From the NCBI GenBank assembly GCA_934526015.1, contig CAKSZY010000011.1, positions 15,298 to 79,297 on the forward strand: a stretch of 64,000 bases of DNA. Direction: 5' to 3'. The notes under the pieces were generated by a model. It was not told the DNA's origin and searched no databases. It worked only from the letters and a program-made list of their open reading frames with translations. This DNA comes from an uncultured Dokdonella sp. Its GTDB lineage: Bacteria; Pseudomonadota; Gammaproteobacteria; Xanthomonadales; Rhodanobacteraceae. Below are positions 27,121 through 35,883 of this stretch, piece by piece. The position numbers and the translations under genes are program-made. The first letter of the stretch is position 1. The number at the start of each line of letters is the position of its first letter.

Positions 27121-27414
27121 ATGGCGCGCATCACCGTGGAGGACTGCCTCAAGGTGGTCGACAACCGTTTCGAGCTCGTGCTGATGGCGACCAAGCGTGC
27201 GCGCCAGCTGGCCAAGGGCGCCGATCCGGCCGTCGATGCCCACAACGACAAGCCGACCGTGGTCTCGCTGCGTGAAATCGCCTCCCGCAAGGTCGACCAG
27301 GCGATGATCGACGAGATCGACCGGCTGTCGCGCGAGAAGGCCGAGCGCGAGGCGCTCGAATGGGCTGCCGCCGAGGTCGACGACGACCTCTCCAAGGGCG
27401 GGGACGATCTCTGA
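27121..27414 (+). CDS. rpoZ: RNA polymerase omega subunit
   Basis: The 97-residue protein begins [29 protein letters not shown] and continues with [15 protein letters not shown], the core omega sequence. AGAGG lies eight bases before the ATG. Omega stabilises the beta-prime subunit and forms one of the ppGpp-binding sites in many gammaproteobacteria, which fits its place next to spoT. The C-terminal tail is acidic ([15 protein letters not shown]). Confidence 0.96.
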   Translation: MARITVEDCLKVVDNRFELVLMATKRARQLAKGADPAVDAHNDKPTVVSLREIASRKVDQAMIDEIDRLSREKAEREALEWAAAEVDDDLSKGGDDL

Positions 27415-27485
27415 GGAGAGATTCGCCCACCCCGGCTCCGCAGGCACCAGGCGGGGCGTGAGCCGGCCCCAATCGAGGCGACGCG

Positions 27486-29654
27486 ATGAAGGCAGCGGTC
27501 GATCCGGGCAGCGCGAAGACACGCAGGGCGAAGACGCCCGCCTTCATGCTGGCCCTCGAAGACCGCCTTGCCGGCTACCTCGACGCCGCCCAGATCGCGC
27601 GCATCCATCGCGCCTACGAAGTCGGCGCCGAGGCGCACAAGGGCCAGACCCGCAAGAGCGGCGAGCCCTACATCACCCATCCGGTCGCCGTCGCCGGCAT
27701 CCTTGCCGAACTCGGCATGGATCCGGACACGATCATTGCCGCGATCCTGCATGACACCCTCGAGGACACGCCGCTCACGCCGGACCGGCTGACCGCCGAG
27801 TTCGGCAACACCGTCACCGAACTCGTCGACGGCGTCACCAAGCTCGACAAGCTGCACTTCAAGAGCCGCCAGGAAGCCGCCGCGGAAAGCTTCCGCAAGA
27901 TGCTGCTGGCGATGGCGCGCGACCTGCGCGTGATCCTCATCAAGCTCGCCGACCGCCTGCACAACATGCGCACGCTCGGTTCGATGGAAGCCGGCGCGCG
28001 CCGGCGCATCGCCCTGGAAACGCTCGAGATCTATGCGCCGATCGCCCAGCGGCTCGGCATGAACCGCTTCAAGGCGGAACTGCAGGACCTCGGCTTCCGT
28101 GCCCTCCATCCGGATCGCCATCGCGTCATCGCCGCGCGCATCCGCACCGTGCTCGGCAACCGCCGCGAGGCAATGGGCAAGATCGAGGCCGCGCTGGAAG
28201 CACGCCTGGCGGCGGAAAACATCCCGCATCGCATCGTCAGCCGGATCAAGTCGCCGTACAGCATCTACACGAAGATGCGCACAGAGCAGAAGTCGTTCGC
28301 CCAGGTGATGGACGTGTACGGCTTCCGCGTCGTGGTCGATTCGGTGATGCACTGCTATCACGCGCTCGGCGCCGTGCATGCGCTGTACCGGCCGCTCGAC
28401 GGACGCTTCCGCGACTTCATCGCCATTCCGAAGGCCAACGGCTACCAGTCGCTGCACACCGTCCTGTTCGGATCGTTCGGCGCGCCGATCGAGATCCAGA
28501 TCCGCACCGAGGACATGGATGCGGTGGCCGAACGCGGCGTCGCCGCGCACTGGAGCTACAAGACCGACTCGGCGCCGGCCAACAGCGCGCAGAACCGCGC
28601 CCGCGAGTGGCTGTCGGGCCTCGTCGATTCGCAGACGCGCACGGCGTCCTCGCTCGAGTTCATCGAGAACGTCAAGGTCGACCTGTTTCCCGACGAGGTC
28701 TACCTGTTCACCCCGAAGGGCCGCATCCTCGCCCTGCCGCGCAACTCCACCGCGCTCGACTTCGCCTATGCCGTGCACACCGATGTCGGCAGCCACGCGG
28801 TGGCCGCGCGCGTCGACAAGAAGTTCGCGCCGTTGCGCACGCGCCTGAGCAGCGGCCAGACCGTCGAGATCATCACCGCGCCATCGGCAGTGCCGAGCAC
28901 GCAATGGCTGGAATGGGTGGTCAGTTCGAAGGCGCGCACGGCGATCCGACACTTCCTCAAGCGCCTGCAGCACGAGGACGCGATCGACCTCGGTCATCGC
29001 ATGCTCGACCGCGCCATGGACGCGCTCGGCGCGTCGCTGGAGGCGCTGCCGCCGGATGCGCTCGGCCTCTACCTCGAGGAGCAGAAGCTGCGCGCGCTGG
29101 AGGACCTGCTCGCCGACATCGCCCTCGGCAACCGCACCGCCGACCAGGTCGCGCGTTCGCTGCTGCACGTGCAGGACGGCTTCGCCGCGAACCTGCAGCC
29201 GCATGCTGCCGAGAAGATCCTCATCAGCGGCGCCGAGCGCGGCGTGCTGAGCTTCGGAAACTGCTGCCACCCCGTGCCCGGCGACGAGATCATCGGTCAC
29301 GTGTCGGCCGGCAAGGGCATCGTCGTGCACCGGCTGGAATGCCCGAACGTGGTCGAGCTGGCGAAGTCGCCGGAACGCTGCGTCGAGATCGGCTGGGACA
29401 GCGACGTCAGCGGCGACTACCGGGTCGAGCTGCGCATCATCGTGGCCAACAAGCCCGGCGTGCTCGCCCAGGTGGCCGCCGCCGTCGCCGAGGCGCGCTC
29501 GAACATCGAGAATGTCGAATACAAGGAACGCGACCTGATGACGGCGACCCTGCTGTTCACGATCGAGGTCGTCAACCGCAAGCATCTCGCCGACGTCATG
29601 CGCGGCGTGCGCCGCCTCGGCGTGGTCAACGCCGTCTACCGCCATCCCGTCTGA
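27486..29654 (+). CDS. spoT: Bifunctional (p)ppGpp synthetase/hydrolase SpoT
   Basis: The 722-residue enzyme has an HD hydrolase domain ([22 protein letters not shown] near 80-95), a synthetase domain ([31 protein letters not shown] near 255-325), TGS ([27 protein letters not shown]) and a C-terminal ACT/RIS domain ending [13 protein letters not shown]. It makes and degrades the stringent-response alarmone. HDTLED is intact, consistent with real hydrolase activity. GAGG lies seven bases before ATG 27486. The long basic N-terminal tail (residues 1-20) is longer than usual. Confidence 0.95.
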   Translation: MKAAVDPGSAKTRRAKTPAFMLALEDRLAGYLDAAQIARIHRAYEVGAEAHKGQTRKSGEPYITHPVAVAGILAELGMDPDTIIAAILHDTLEDTPLTPDRLTAEFGNTVTELVDGVTKLDKLHFKSRQEAAAESFRKMLLAMARDLRVILIKLADRLHNMRTLGSMEAGARRRIALETLEIYAPIAQRLGMNRFKAELQDLGFRALHPDRHRVIAARIRTVLGNRREAMGKIEAALEARLAAENIPHRIVSRIKSPYSIYTKMRTEQKSFAQVMDVYGFRVVVDSVMHCYHALGAVHALYRPLDGRFRDFIAIPKANGYQSLHTVLFGSFGAPIEIQIRTEDMDAVAERGVAAHWSYKTDSAPANSAQNRAREWLSGLVDSQTRTASSLEFIENVKVDLFPDEVYLFTPKGRILALPRNSTALDFAYAVHTDVGSHAVAARVDKKFAPLRTRLSSGQTVEIITAPSAVPSTQWLEWVVSSKARTAIRHFLKRLQHEDAIDLGHRMLDRAMDALGASLEALPPDALGLYLEEQKLRALEDLLADIALGNRTADQVARSLLHVQDGFAANLQPHAAEKILISGAERGVLSFGNCCHPVPGDEIIGHVSAGKGIVVHRLECPNVVELAKSPERCVEIGWDSDVSGDYRVELRIIVANKPGVLAQVAAAVAEARSNIENVEYKERDLMTATLLFTIEVVNRKHLADVMRGVRRLGVVNAVYRHPV

Positions 29655-29670
29655 TTTCCGAGGTGACCGC

Positions 29671-30057
29671 ATGAGCCAGCGTTCCATCATCCATTCCGAC
29701 CGGGCGCCGAAGGCGATCGGTCCGTATTCGCAGGCGGTGCGCGTCGGCGACACGATCTACCTGTCGGGGCAGACTCCGCTCGATCCGGAGACCGGCGAAC
29801 TGGTCGACGGCGACATCACCGCGCAGGCCACGCGCGTGTTCGAAAACCTCAAGGCCGTGCTGGACGCGGCCGGCGCCGGATTCGGCGATGTCGCCCGCGT
29901 CGGCATCTACCTGACCGACCTCGGCAACTTCGCCGCGGTCAACGAGGTGATGAAGCGCTATTTCAGCGAACCCTATCCGGCGCGCTCGACGATCGGCGTG
30001 GCGTCGCTGCCGCGCGGGGCGACAGTCGAGGTCGACATGATCGTCGCCCTCGCCTGA
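29671..30057 (+). CDS. ridA: RidA family reactive-imine deaminase
   Basis: The 128-residue protein matches Rid[41 protein letters not shown], then [48 protein letters not shown]. The arginine in PARSTI that binds the substrate is present. It hydrolyses 2-aminoacrylate and related imines released by pyridoxal enzymes. It sits 16 bases after spoT and 20 before recG, as in many gammaproteobacteria. Confidence 0.95.
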   Translation: MSQRSIIHSDRAPKAIGPYSQAVRVGDTIYLSGQTPLDPETGELVDGDITAQATRVFENLKAVLDAAGAGFGDVARVGIYLTDLGNFAAVNEVMKRYFSEPYPARSTIGVASLPRGATVEVDMIVALA

Positions 30058-30077
30058 CGGGCGCGGATTGCCGATCC

Positions 30078-32249
30078 ATGCCGCGTGCAGCGGGCGCTGG
30101 CCCCGAAGCGACGGGCGACCCCGGACTTGCCGGGGTGGAAACCCTGCCGGGGGTCGGTCCGCAGCTTGCCCTGGCGCTGGCCCGGCTCGGCATCGAGCGC
30201 GTGCAGGACCTGTGGTTCCACCTGCCGCTGCGCTACGAGGACCGCACCCGCGTCACCCCGATCCGCGAGCTGGCCATCGGCCAGCCGGCCCAGGTCGAAG
30301 GCACCGTGCGCGCGGTCGAACGCGGCTTCCGCTTCCGCCCGCAGTTGCGCGTGGCCATCGACGACGACAGCCGTGCCACCCTGGTGCTGCGCTTCTTCCA
30401 TTTCCGCAAGGCGCAGGCCGACCAGTTCGTGCCGGGGCTGCGCCTGCGCTGCTATGGCGATGTGCGCATGGGGGCGCACGGTCCCGAGATCGTGCATCCG
30501 CAGTACCAGCGCCTGGCCGGCGAGATCGGCGTCGAGGAGCGCCTGTCGCCGGTCTATCCGGTGACCGAAGGCCTCGGCCAGCGGCGTCTTGCCGGACTCG
30601 TTGCGCTGGCCCTTGAACGCCTGCCCGGCGAGGAGGCACTGGAGTTGCTGCCGGCGTCGTTGCGCGCGCCGCTCGGCCTGCATTCGCTGCGCGAGGCACT
30701 GCTGTTCGTGCACCGGCCGCCGGCCGGCGCGGATCTGGCCGCCCTCAGCGCCGGCACGCATCCGGCGCAGCGCCGCCTCGCCTTCGAGGAGTTGCTGACC
30801 CATCACCTCAGCCTCAAGCGCCTGCGCGCGCAGGTGCGCGTGCAGGCGGCACCTGCGCTGGCCGGCGACGGTCATCTCGGCCGGCGCCTGCGCGCCGGCC
30901 TGCCGTTCGCGCTGACCGGCGCGCAGCGCAGGGTCGCCGACGAGATCCTGCGCGACCTTGCGCGTGCCGAACCGATGCTGCGCCTCGTGCAGGGCGACGT
31001 CGGCTCCGGCAAGACCGTGCTTGCCGCATTGGCGGCGGCGGCGGCGATCGAGGGCGGCGTCCAGGTGGCCCTGATGGCACCGACCGAACTGCTGGCCGAA
31101 CAGCATCTGCGCAGCCTTGCCGCCTGGTTCGCGCCGCTCGGCATCGAGCCGGTCTGGCTGGCCGGCAAGGTGCAGGGCCGCGCACGCCGTGCGGCGCTGG
31201 CCGCGGTCGGCGAGGGCGCGCCGCTCGTGGTCGGCACCCACGCACTGATGCAGGAGGGGGTCGGCTTCGCCCGGCTCGGACTGGTGATCATCGATGAGCA
31301 GCATCGTTTCGGCGTGCACCAGCGCCTGGCCCTGCGGAACAAGGCGCGGGCGGCACCGCCGGCGGCGCCTGTTCGAGGCCGGGATGGCGAGCCGCGGCCG
31401 GCCGGCCCGGCAGAGGCGGATTGGCAGGTGCCGCACCAGCTCGTGCTGACGGCGACGCCGATCCCGCGCACGCTGGCGATGTCCGCCTATGCCGATCTCG
31501 ACATCTCGGTGGTCGACGAACTGCCGCCCGGACGCACGCCGGTGAAGACCGTGGTCATGTCCACCGCGCGCCGCGACGACGTCATCGCGCGCATCCGCGA
31601 GGCCTGTGACGACGGTCGCCAGGCGTACTGGGTCTGCACGCTGATCGAGGAGTCCGACGAGAGCGAGGCGCAGGCGGCCGAGGTCGCCCATGCGGCACTG
31701 GCCGACGCGTTGCCGGGCTTGCGCGTCGGCCTCGTGCACGGACGCCTCAAGCCGGCGGAAAAACAGGCGGTGATGGATGCGTTCCGCCACGGCGAAATCG
31801 CGGTGCTGGTCGCCACCACCGTGATCGAGGTCGGTGTCGACGTGCCGAACGCGAGCCTGATGGTGATCGAGAATGCCGAGCGCCTCGGCCTTGCCCAGCT
31901 GCACCAGTTGCGCGGTCGTGTCGGTCGCGGTGCGCGGGCGTCGACCTGCGTGCTGATGTACCAGCCGCCGCTGTCGGCGCTGGCGCGCGAACGCCTGCAA
32001 ACGATGCGCGAGACCAGCGACGGTTTCGTCATCGCCGAAAAGGACCTCGCCCTGCGCGGTCCCGGCGAGATGCTCGGCACGCGCCAGACCGGGCGTCTCG
32101 CCTTCCGCATCGCCGACCTGTCCCGCGATGCCGACCTGCTTCCATCGGTGCAGCGGGTCGGCGCGGCCATGCTCGAAGCGCATGCGGACGATGCCGGGCG
32201 GCTGATCGCGCGCTGGATCGGCAACGCGACGCGCTACGCCGACGCCTGA
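30078..32249 (+). CDS. recG: ATP-dependent DNA helicase RecG
   Basis: The 723-residue helicase has an N-terminal wedge domain (YEDRTRVTPIRELAIGQPAQVEGTV), motif I GDVGSGKTVLA, motif II IIDEQHRFGVHQR, motif III TATPIPRTLAM, and later VEVGVDVPNASLMVIENAERLGLAQLHQLRGRVGRGA. It unwinds stalled forks and branched DNA. About 28 extra residues (Ala/Pro/Arg-rich, near codons 425-452) separate DEQHR from TATPIPRTL, making it slightly longer than the usual 690-700. Confidence 0.95.
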   Translation: MPRAAGAGPEATGDPGLAGVETLPGVGPQLALALARLGIERVQDLWFHLPLRYEDRTRVTPIRELAIGQPAQVEGTVRAVERGFRFRPQLRVAIDDDSRATLVLRFFHFRKAQADQFVPGLRLRCYGDVRMGAHGPEIVHPQYQRLAGEIGVEERLSPVYPVTEGLGQRRLAGLVALALERLPGEEALELLPASLRAPLGLHSLREALLFVHRPPAGADLAALSAGTHPAQRRLAFEELLTHHLSLKRLRAQVRVQAAPALAGDGHLGRRLRAGLPFALTGAQRRVADEILRDLARAEPMLRLVQGDVGSGKTVLAALAAAAAIEGGVQVALMAPTELLAEQHLRSLAAWFAPLGIEPVWLAGKVQGRARRAALAAVGEGAPLVVGTHALMQEGVGFARLGLVIIDEQHRFGVHQRLALRNKARAAPPAAPVRGRDGEPRPAGPAEADWQVPHQLVLTATPIPRTLAMSAYADLDISVVDELPPGRTPVKTVVMSTARRDDVIARIREACDDGRQAYWVCTLIEESDESEAQAAEVAHAALADALPGLRVGLVHGRLKPAEKQAVMDAFRHGEIAVLVATTVIEVGVDVPNASLMVIENAERLGLAQLHQLRGRVGRGARASTCVLMYQPPLSALARERLQTMRETSDGFVIAEKDLALRGPGEMLGTRQTGRLAFRIADLSRDADLLPSVQRVGAAMLEAHADDAGRLIARWIGNATRYADA

Positions 32250-32326
32250 GCGGCGGCGGACGCACGGCGGGCGGGGCAGGGTGGCCGCATGCGATCATCC
32301 GCGCCTGCCATCCGTGCGGGGACGAC

Positions 32327-33259
32327 GTGACCCAACCCTTGCTGCTGATCGACACCGATCCCGGCGTCGACGACGCCCTCGCCATCCTCATGGCGTATCG
32401 CCATGCCACCGTCGCCGGGCTATGCGTCACCGCCGGCAACGTCGGCCTCGTGCATACCGTGCGCAATGCGCTCAAGCTCGTCGATGTGGTCGAGGCGGAA
32501 ACGCCGGTGTTCCCGGGGTGCGCGCGCCCACTGGTGCTGCCGGCGGCGGATGCCGCCTTCGTGCACGGCGCCGACGGCTTCGGCGATACCGGCTACGCCG
32601 CGCCGGCGCGCGCGCCGGCCGCCGAACATGCCGCGCTGGCGATCGTGCGGCTGGCCCGCGAACACGCCGGGGCGCTCACCCTGGTCGCGCTCGGTCCGCT
32701 GACCAACCTCGCCCTGGCGCTGCGGATCGAGCCCGAACTGCCGCGTCTCGTCGGCCGCCTCGTGGTCATGGGCGGGGCGGTGAACGGGCGCGGCAACACC
32801 CATCTCGTGCCGGCCGAGTTCAACATCGGATTCGACCCGGAAGCCGCGCACGTGGTGTTCTCGGAATGGCCGCAGTTCGACCTGGTCGACTGGGAGGCGA
32901 CCCTGCGCCACGGCCTCGACTTCGCCAGGGTCGAGCGCTGGCTTGCCGCGGACGATGCCCGCGCGCGCTTCTATGCGGCCATCTCGCGGCGCACGCGCGC
33001 GTGGACGCGTGCGCACGGGCGCGCCGCGCTGATGACCGCCGATGCGCTGGCCATGGCGGTTGCGCTCGAGCCGGGCATTGCCCTCGAGGTGGCCGAGCGC
33101 GCGGTCGCGGTCGAGCTGGGCGGCGCGCTGACACGCGGGGCGACCGTCGTCGACTGGGAGGGACGGCTCGGGCGGCCGGCCAACGCGCGCATCATCGGGG
33201 CAGTCGACCATGCCCGCTTCGAGGCCCTCGTCGCCGCGGCCCTCGGCGCCAGCACCTGA
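32327..33259 (+). CDS. Nucleoside hydrolase (IunH/RihB type)
   Basis: The 310-residue enzyme starts DTDPGVDDALAILMAYRHATV, the Asp-rich calcium-binding motif of nucleoside hydrolases, with LTLVALGPLTNLALALR and VVMGGAVNGRGNTHLVPAEFNIGFDPEAAHVVF further on. It should release the base from ribonucleosides. The GTG start follows a short leader after recG. A Shine-Dalgarno is weak, so the exact start could shift slightly. Substrate choice (pyrimidine or purine) is not readable. Confidence 0.9.
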   Translation: MTQPLLLIDTDPGVDDALAILMAYRHATVAGLCVTAGNVGLVHTVRNALKLVDVVEAETPVFPGCARPLVLPAADAAFVHGADGFGDTGYAAPARAPAAEHAALAIVRLAREHAGALTLVALGPLTNLALALRIEPELPRLVGRLVVMGGAVNGRGNTHLVPAEFNIGFDPEAAHVVFSEWPQFDLVDWEATLRHGLDFARVERWLAADDARARFYAAISRRTRAWTRAHGRAALMTADALAMAVALEPGIALEVAERAVAVELGGALTRGATVVDWEGRLGRPANARIIGAVDHARFEALVAAALGAST

Positions 33260-33265
33260 ATCGGC

Positions 33266-33295
33266 TTGCGCGGAAACGGCGCCGGCCGCTATACT
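33266..33295 (+). promoter_or_regulatory. Sigma-70 promoter of rpmE2
   Basis: TTGCGC at 33266-33271, an 18-base spacer and TATACT at 33290-33295 make a good sigma-70 promoter. Transcription should begin around 33302, about 45 bases before rpmE2. Confidence 0.7.
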
Positions 33296-33346
33296 CGCGC
33301 TCTTTTTCCGGCCCGAGCCCTCGGCCCAAGCATCCGGTACCACGCC

Positions 33347-33589
33347 ATGAAGCCCGACATCCACCCGAACTACCGCGCCGTGGTCTTCCAGGACCTCGCC
33401 AGCGACTTCTCCTTCCTGACCCGCTCGACGATGTCGTCGAAGGAAACGGTCAAGTGGGAGGATGGCAACGAGTATCCGCTGGTCAAGCTCGACATCTCGA
33501 GCCAGTCGCACCCGTTCTACACGGGCAAGCAGAAGATCGTCGATTCGGGCGGTCGCGTCGACAAGTTCCGCCGCCGCTACGCGAAGTGA
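33347..33589 (+). CDS. rpmE2: Ribosomal protein L31 type B (zinc-free)
   Basis: The 80-residue protein starts [29 protein letters not shown] and ends [27 protein letters not shown], the type B L31 pattern. No cysteine is present, so it is the C-minus form that can replace zinc-binding L31 under zinc shortage. In many bacteria this paralogue is under Zur; no Zur box is evident and a plain sigma-70 promoter lies just upstream. A heptad element begins immediately after its TGA. Confidence 0.93.
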   Translation: MKPDIHPNYRAVVFQDLASDFSFLTRSTMSSKETVKWEDGNEYPLVKLDISSQSHPFYTGKQKIVDSGGRVDKFRRRYAK

Positions 33590-33737
33590 GGGCGAGGGTC
33601 AGGGGCGAGGGCGCACGTCCGAGTGGTCGAGTCGACGTTGGTGCATCCAATGCGCCTTGCGTGCCCGGCTTCTTCTCGCGACGACCGCTCGGACCTGCGC
33701 CCTGACCCCTGACCCCTGAACCCCAGCCCCTGATCCC
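33590..33737. repeat. Intergenic inverted-repeat element 4 with G-run heptad arms
   Basis: The left arm starts at the base after the rpmE2 TGA (GGGCGAGGGTCAGGGGCGAG, then GGCGCA). An inner stem GGCGCACGTCCGAGTGGTCG pairs with CGACCGCTCGGACCTGCGCC at about 33683-33702, with two mismatches. The right arm has CCTGACC heptads (33703-33737). The core has GTTGGTGCATCC, similar to the GTTGCATCC motif in element 1. The rest of the 354-base gap to gltA holds only the terminator and promoter listed next. Confidence 0.8.
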
Positions 33738-33739
33738 GG

Positions 33740-33762
33740 ACGCCGGCCTCGTGCCGGCGTTT
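33740..33762 (+). terminator. Putative terminator after rpmE2 and repeat element 4
   Basis: ACGCCGGC and GCCGGCGT form a perfect eight-base stem with a five-base loop (33740-33760), followed by only three T residues. The short U tract makes this a moderate call. Confidence 0.45.
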
Positions 33763-33810
33763 GCGTGGGCGCATGCATGACCGCCGACACCCGACGACGT
33801 CGGGGTGCTA

Positions 33811-33819
33811 TGCGATAAT
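33811..33819 (+). promoter_or_regulatory. Extended -10 promoter candidate for gltA
   Basis: TGCGATAAT contains an extended -10 (TGn) and GATAAT. The -35 region is weak. It stands about 125 bases before the gltA GTG, so the leader would be long. Confidence 0.4.
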
Positions 33820-33943
33820 CGGCGGACTCGATCCGCCGCGCGGTGATGCGTGCAAGGCGGGTCGGCGGCGAGCATGCCGCACACCCCGAACATCGTGCCG
33901 ACCGCACACCCGTGCGGCGCCGCAGCCTTCCGAGGAGTCAGCC

Positions 33944-35236
<1,293 letters not shown>

Positions 35237-35262
35237 GCGGAGCGCCGGTCGCGGCGCCGGCT

Positions 35263-35883
35263 TCAAGCGGCGGCGATCAGTTCCTCGACCGCCGCCCGTC
35301 CGGCCCGGCGCATCGGCTTGCGGGTGACCCGGTCGAGTGGCGCGTGGTGCAGGCCGTCGTGGCCGAACACCATCAATTCGACGGCGATGCCGTCGGCCGC
35401 CAGCAGCAGGGCCGGCACTTCGATCTCGCGCGCGGCATCGAGCGCCAGCAAGCGTGTTTCCTCGTCGTACGGGATGCCGTGTCCGTCGAGGAAAACGAGC
35501 ACCTCGCGGATGTCGTCGGCGAACAGGTGCAGGCGCACGCCGGAGTGCTCGTCGGCGGTGCCTTCCAGCACCGGCCCGACCAGGCGCGGCTCGAAGCGGG
35601 CGAGGAAACGCATGGCTTCGACGGCCGCCTCGCGCAGCCGGCGCAGTTGGCGCGGTTGCGCATCCGCCTGGAACAGGCGCTGGTGTTCGCGCAGGGCCTC
35701 CTCGATCTCGAGGTTGCGCGGCAGTGCGGCGGCATCCGGCACGCCGAGGCGGCGCGCCGCCTTGCACTTGGCTTCGTGATAGTCGCGCAGGCCGCCTTCG
35801 GCGATCAGGCGGGCGGCTTCCACGGCGATGCGCCGGCGCGTTTCGGCGCCACCGCGCGGCGCGGCGGGTTGGCGGCGCGCCAT
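35263..35883 (-). CDS. Protein of unknown function coupled to PBP1A
   Basis: I cannot assign this 206-residue protein. Residues 12-46 (ETRRRIAVEAARLIAEGGLRDYHEAKCKAARRLGV) resemble a TetR-like or winged helix region. The rest is helical then beta-rich, with LHLFADDIREVLVFLDGHGIPYDEETRLLALDAAREIEVPALLLAADGIAVELMVFG, vaguely like a nucleotidyltransferase or DUF-type fold. There is no signal peptide. It overlaps the PBP1A stop by one base (TGATG), so it is translated from the same message, downstream of mrcA. It might be an adaptor or regulator for cell-wall synthesis, but nothing in the sequence proves it. Confidence 0.7.
   Translation of the reverse strand: MARRQPAAPRGGAETRRRIAVEAARLIAEGGLRDYHEAKCKAARRLGVPDAAALPRNLEIEEALREHQRLFQADAQPRQLRRLREAAVEAMRFLARFEPRLVGPVLEGTADEHSGVRLHLFADDIREVLVFLDGHGIPYDEETRLLALDAAREIEVPALLLAADGIAVELMVFGHDGLHHAPLDRVTRKPMRRAGRAAVEELIAAA

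Noticed and set aside
26100..29753. A very long minus-strand frame (1217 codons) whose C terminus is MlaA
   Set aside because: Only the last 270-odd residues, after a lipoprotein signal, are real. The N-terminal part is antisense to spoT and rpoZ.
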